Shown one piece after another: positions 62,728 to 64,000 of a stretch of DNA of 64,000 bases. The stretch comes from Sulfitobacter pontiacus (GTDB taxonomy: Bacteria > Pseudomonadota > Alphaproteobacteria > Rhodobacterales > Rhodobacteraceae), in contig NZ_CP160849.1 of assembly GCF_040790665.1 (NCBI RefSeq), positions 1,885,501-1,949,500 of the forward strand. The letters run 5' to 3'. A program made the translations under genes and the position numbers. Below the pieces are notes generated by a model. It made no database searches. It worked only from the letters and a program-made list of their open reading frames with translations, and had not been told where the DNA came from. The stretch's first letter is position 1. Each line of letters begins with the position of its first letter.

Positions 62728-63903
62728 CTATTCCTTGATCACAAGCGCACGCGGGGTGGTGCACAGGCATTCGACACCGGTTTGCGTGATGACAATCGGC
62801 TCTGTGATCTCGATCCCGCCGTCGTCAAGCCAAAGGGCGGGCATGAAGTGAAAGGTCATGCCGGGTTCCAGCACGGTGGTATCTCCTGCGCGGAACGACA
62901 TGGTGCGTTCGCCCCAGTCCGGAGGGTAGGACAGGCCGATCGCATACCCGCAGCGGCTGTCCTTCTCGAACCCGCGGTTGCGCAGGGTGGTGTTGAAGGC
63001 GCGGGCGATGTCTTCGCAGCGGTTGCCGGGTTTGGCCTGCTCTAGCCCGGCATCAATCGCTTCGAGCACGGCATTCTCTGCATGAAGATACTTCTGCGGA
63101 GGCTTGCCCAAGAACAAGGTACGCGACTGCGGACATTGATAGCGTCGGTGCGCGCCCGCGATTTCAAAGAACGTGCCTTCGTTGTTGCGCAGGGGAGCAT
63201 CGTCCCATGTGATATGCGGCGCGGTGGCATCCAGACCCGAGGGCGTCATGGGCACGCAGGCGGGGTAGTCGCCCCAATGCCCTTCGGCCCCGCTGACCGA
63301 GGCGTGATAGATGTCCGCGATCAGGTCGTTCTTGCGCATCCCGACCTCGGCCTTTTCGCGGATCACCTCGTGCATCCGTTCAACGATCCGCGCGGCGCGG
63401 CGCATATATTCAAGCTCTGTCGGGGATTTCACCGCACGTTGCCAGTTCACCAGTGCCGTGGCGTTCTGGATATTGACGCCCGGCAGCCGCGTTTGCAGCG
63501 TCAGAAACGCCGAAGCGGTAAAGTAATAGTTGTCCAGCTCGAACCCGATGCGTGCATTCTCTAGACCGCGGTCCGCGATGAGACGGGCGAGTTCCTCCAT
63601 CGGGTGTTTGTCGGGGTTCTGGACGTAGGTGTCATCGTAGCCGACGATATTGTCATCATCCAGATAGGTGGTGCGCTGGGCACCGGCGCTGTCCATGGCG
63701 CGACCCCACCAGACGGGCTGGCCTTCGTGGGTCAGCAGCACGCCTTGATGCACGTAGAACGACCACCCGTCATAGCCCGCCAGCCACGCCATATTGGACG
63801 GATCGGTGACAAACAGCGCGTCCAGCCCGCGGTTGGCCATTTCGGCGCGTGTTTTCGCCAGACGTGCTGCATATTCGTGCTGTGTAAAAGAATGGTCGAT
63901 CAT
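62728..63903 (-). CDS. doeA: Ectoine hydrolase DoeA (M24 peptidase-like)
   Basis: 391-residue protein with the two-domain creatinase/aminopeptidase P (M24) fold. It opens the ectoine ring to N-acetyl-diaminobutyrate. Family features are PSNMAWLAGYDGWSFYVHQG near residue 36, VWWGRAMDSAGAQRT near residue 64, SGAEGHWGDYPACVPM near residue 204, and SYPPDWGERTMSF near residue 320. The usual peptidase metal-ligand set is not obvious, as in other DoeA/EutD proteins. It begins the doeA-doeB-doeD operon, whose promoter should lie in the last 97 bases of the window. Confidence 0.88.
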   Translation of the reverse strand: MIDHSFTQHEYAARLAKTRAEMANRGLDALFVTDPSNMAWLAGYDGWSFYVHQGVLLTHEGQPVWWGRAMDSAGAQRTTYLDDDNIVGYDDTYVQNPDKHPMEELARLIADRGLENARIGFELDNYYFTASAFLTLQTRLPGVNIQNATALVNWQRAVKSPTELEYMRRAARIVERMHEVIREKAEVGMRKNDLIADIYHASVSGAEGHWGDYPACVPMTPSGLDATAPHITWDDAPLRNNEGTFFEIAGAHRRYQCPQSRTLFLGKPPQKYLHAENAVLEAIDAGLEQAKPGNRCEDIARAFNTTLRNRGFEKDSRCGYAIGLSYPPDWGERTMSFRAGDTTVLEPGMTFHFMPALWLDDGGIEITEPIVITQTGVECLCTTPRALVIKE

Positions 63904-63952
63904 GTGGGGATTCCTGCCAGGGTATTGTGCGAGTTTAGCTTTTTCGCGCTGT

Positions 63953-63971
63953 GCATTTATGCGAATAATGC
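63953..63971. promoter_or_regulatory. Imperfect palindrome upstream of doeA
   Basis: GCATT and AATGC flank nine bases (63953-63957 and 63967-63971), with further partial symmetry inside, about 50 bases before the doeA start. This is a suitable place for an operator of an ectoine-responsive regulator, but the window ends before any such gene. Confidence 0.35.
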
Positions 63972-64000
63972 GGCTACGCGGGTAAAAGCTGCAAACTTGT

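Overview
The window is a dense, high-G+C stretch of a marine alphaproteobacterial chromosome, most likely Rhodobacterales (Roseobacter group, Sulfitobacter-like). Four things suggest this: a soxRS-VWXYZABCD cluster in the alphaproteobacterial order, an opgGIHC operon like that of Rhodobacter sphaeroides, an ectoine-degradation set, and TRAP and oligopeptide ABC transporters flanked by many 4-nt ATGA gene overlaps. I see no tRNA, rRNA, CRISPR array, insertion sequence or phage gene. There are 56 protein genes. Only lepA, at the left edge, is cut.

Layout. 1-1675: lepA. 1735-7720 (minus): a six-gene, fully overlapping operon of four glycosyltransferases, a histidine phosphatase and a polysaccharide deacetylase, probably making an uncharacterised surface glycan. 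8132-11414: a large MscS-type channel and a Tat-exported metallo-hydrolase. 11488-17363 (minus): a peptide/opine-type ABC importer. 17518-18012: a small methyltransferase. 18178-29171 (plus): a TRAP transporter, an IclR regulator and a beta-oxidation set (bifunctional hydratase/dehydrogenase, two acyl-CoA dehydrogenases, thioesterase, hydratase, CoA ligase). This looks like an import-and-degrade unit for one carboxylate. 29270-29959 (minus): rpe. 30201-32856: a NitT/TauT-type ABC importer. 32924-34108: a DUF2945 protein and topoisomerase IB.

34116-45997 is the sulfur-oxidation island. It holds the repressor SoxR and thioredoxin SoxS (minus), then SoxV/SoxW (reductant delivery), SoxXA/SoxYZ/SoxB/SoxCD (thiosulfate to sulfate in the periplasm), a DUF302 protein, an ETHE1/Blh-like persulfide dioxygenase and a SulP anion transporter. 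SoxR carries the two cysteines of the SqrR/BigR persulfide sensors. Exact ATTC-N8-GAAT palindromes lie in front of soxX and in front of the dioxygenase gene, which points to one persulfide-responsive regulon for the periplasmic and cytoplasmic branches.

46099-49253 pairs an adenylate-forming enzyme with a thiamine-diphosphate enzyme of unknown substrate. 49337-63903 has an osmotic theme: a second large MscS channel, opgC-opgH-opgI-opgG (osmoregulated periplasmic glucans), an NhaC-type antiporter, and ectoine breakdown (doeA, doeB, doeD), with one more acyl-CoA synthetase in between. All functional calls are from sequence reading alone; no database search was run.
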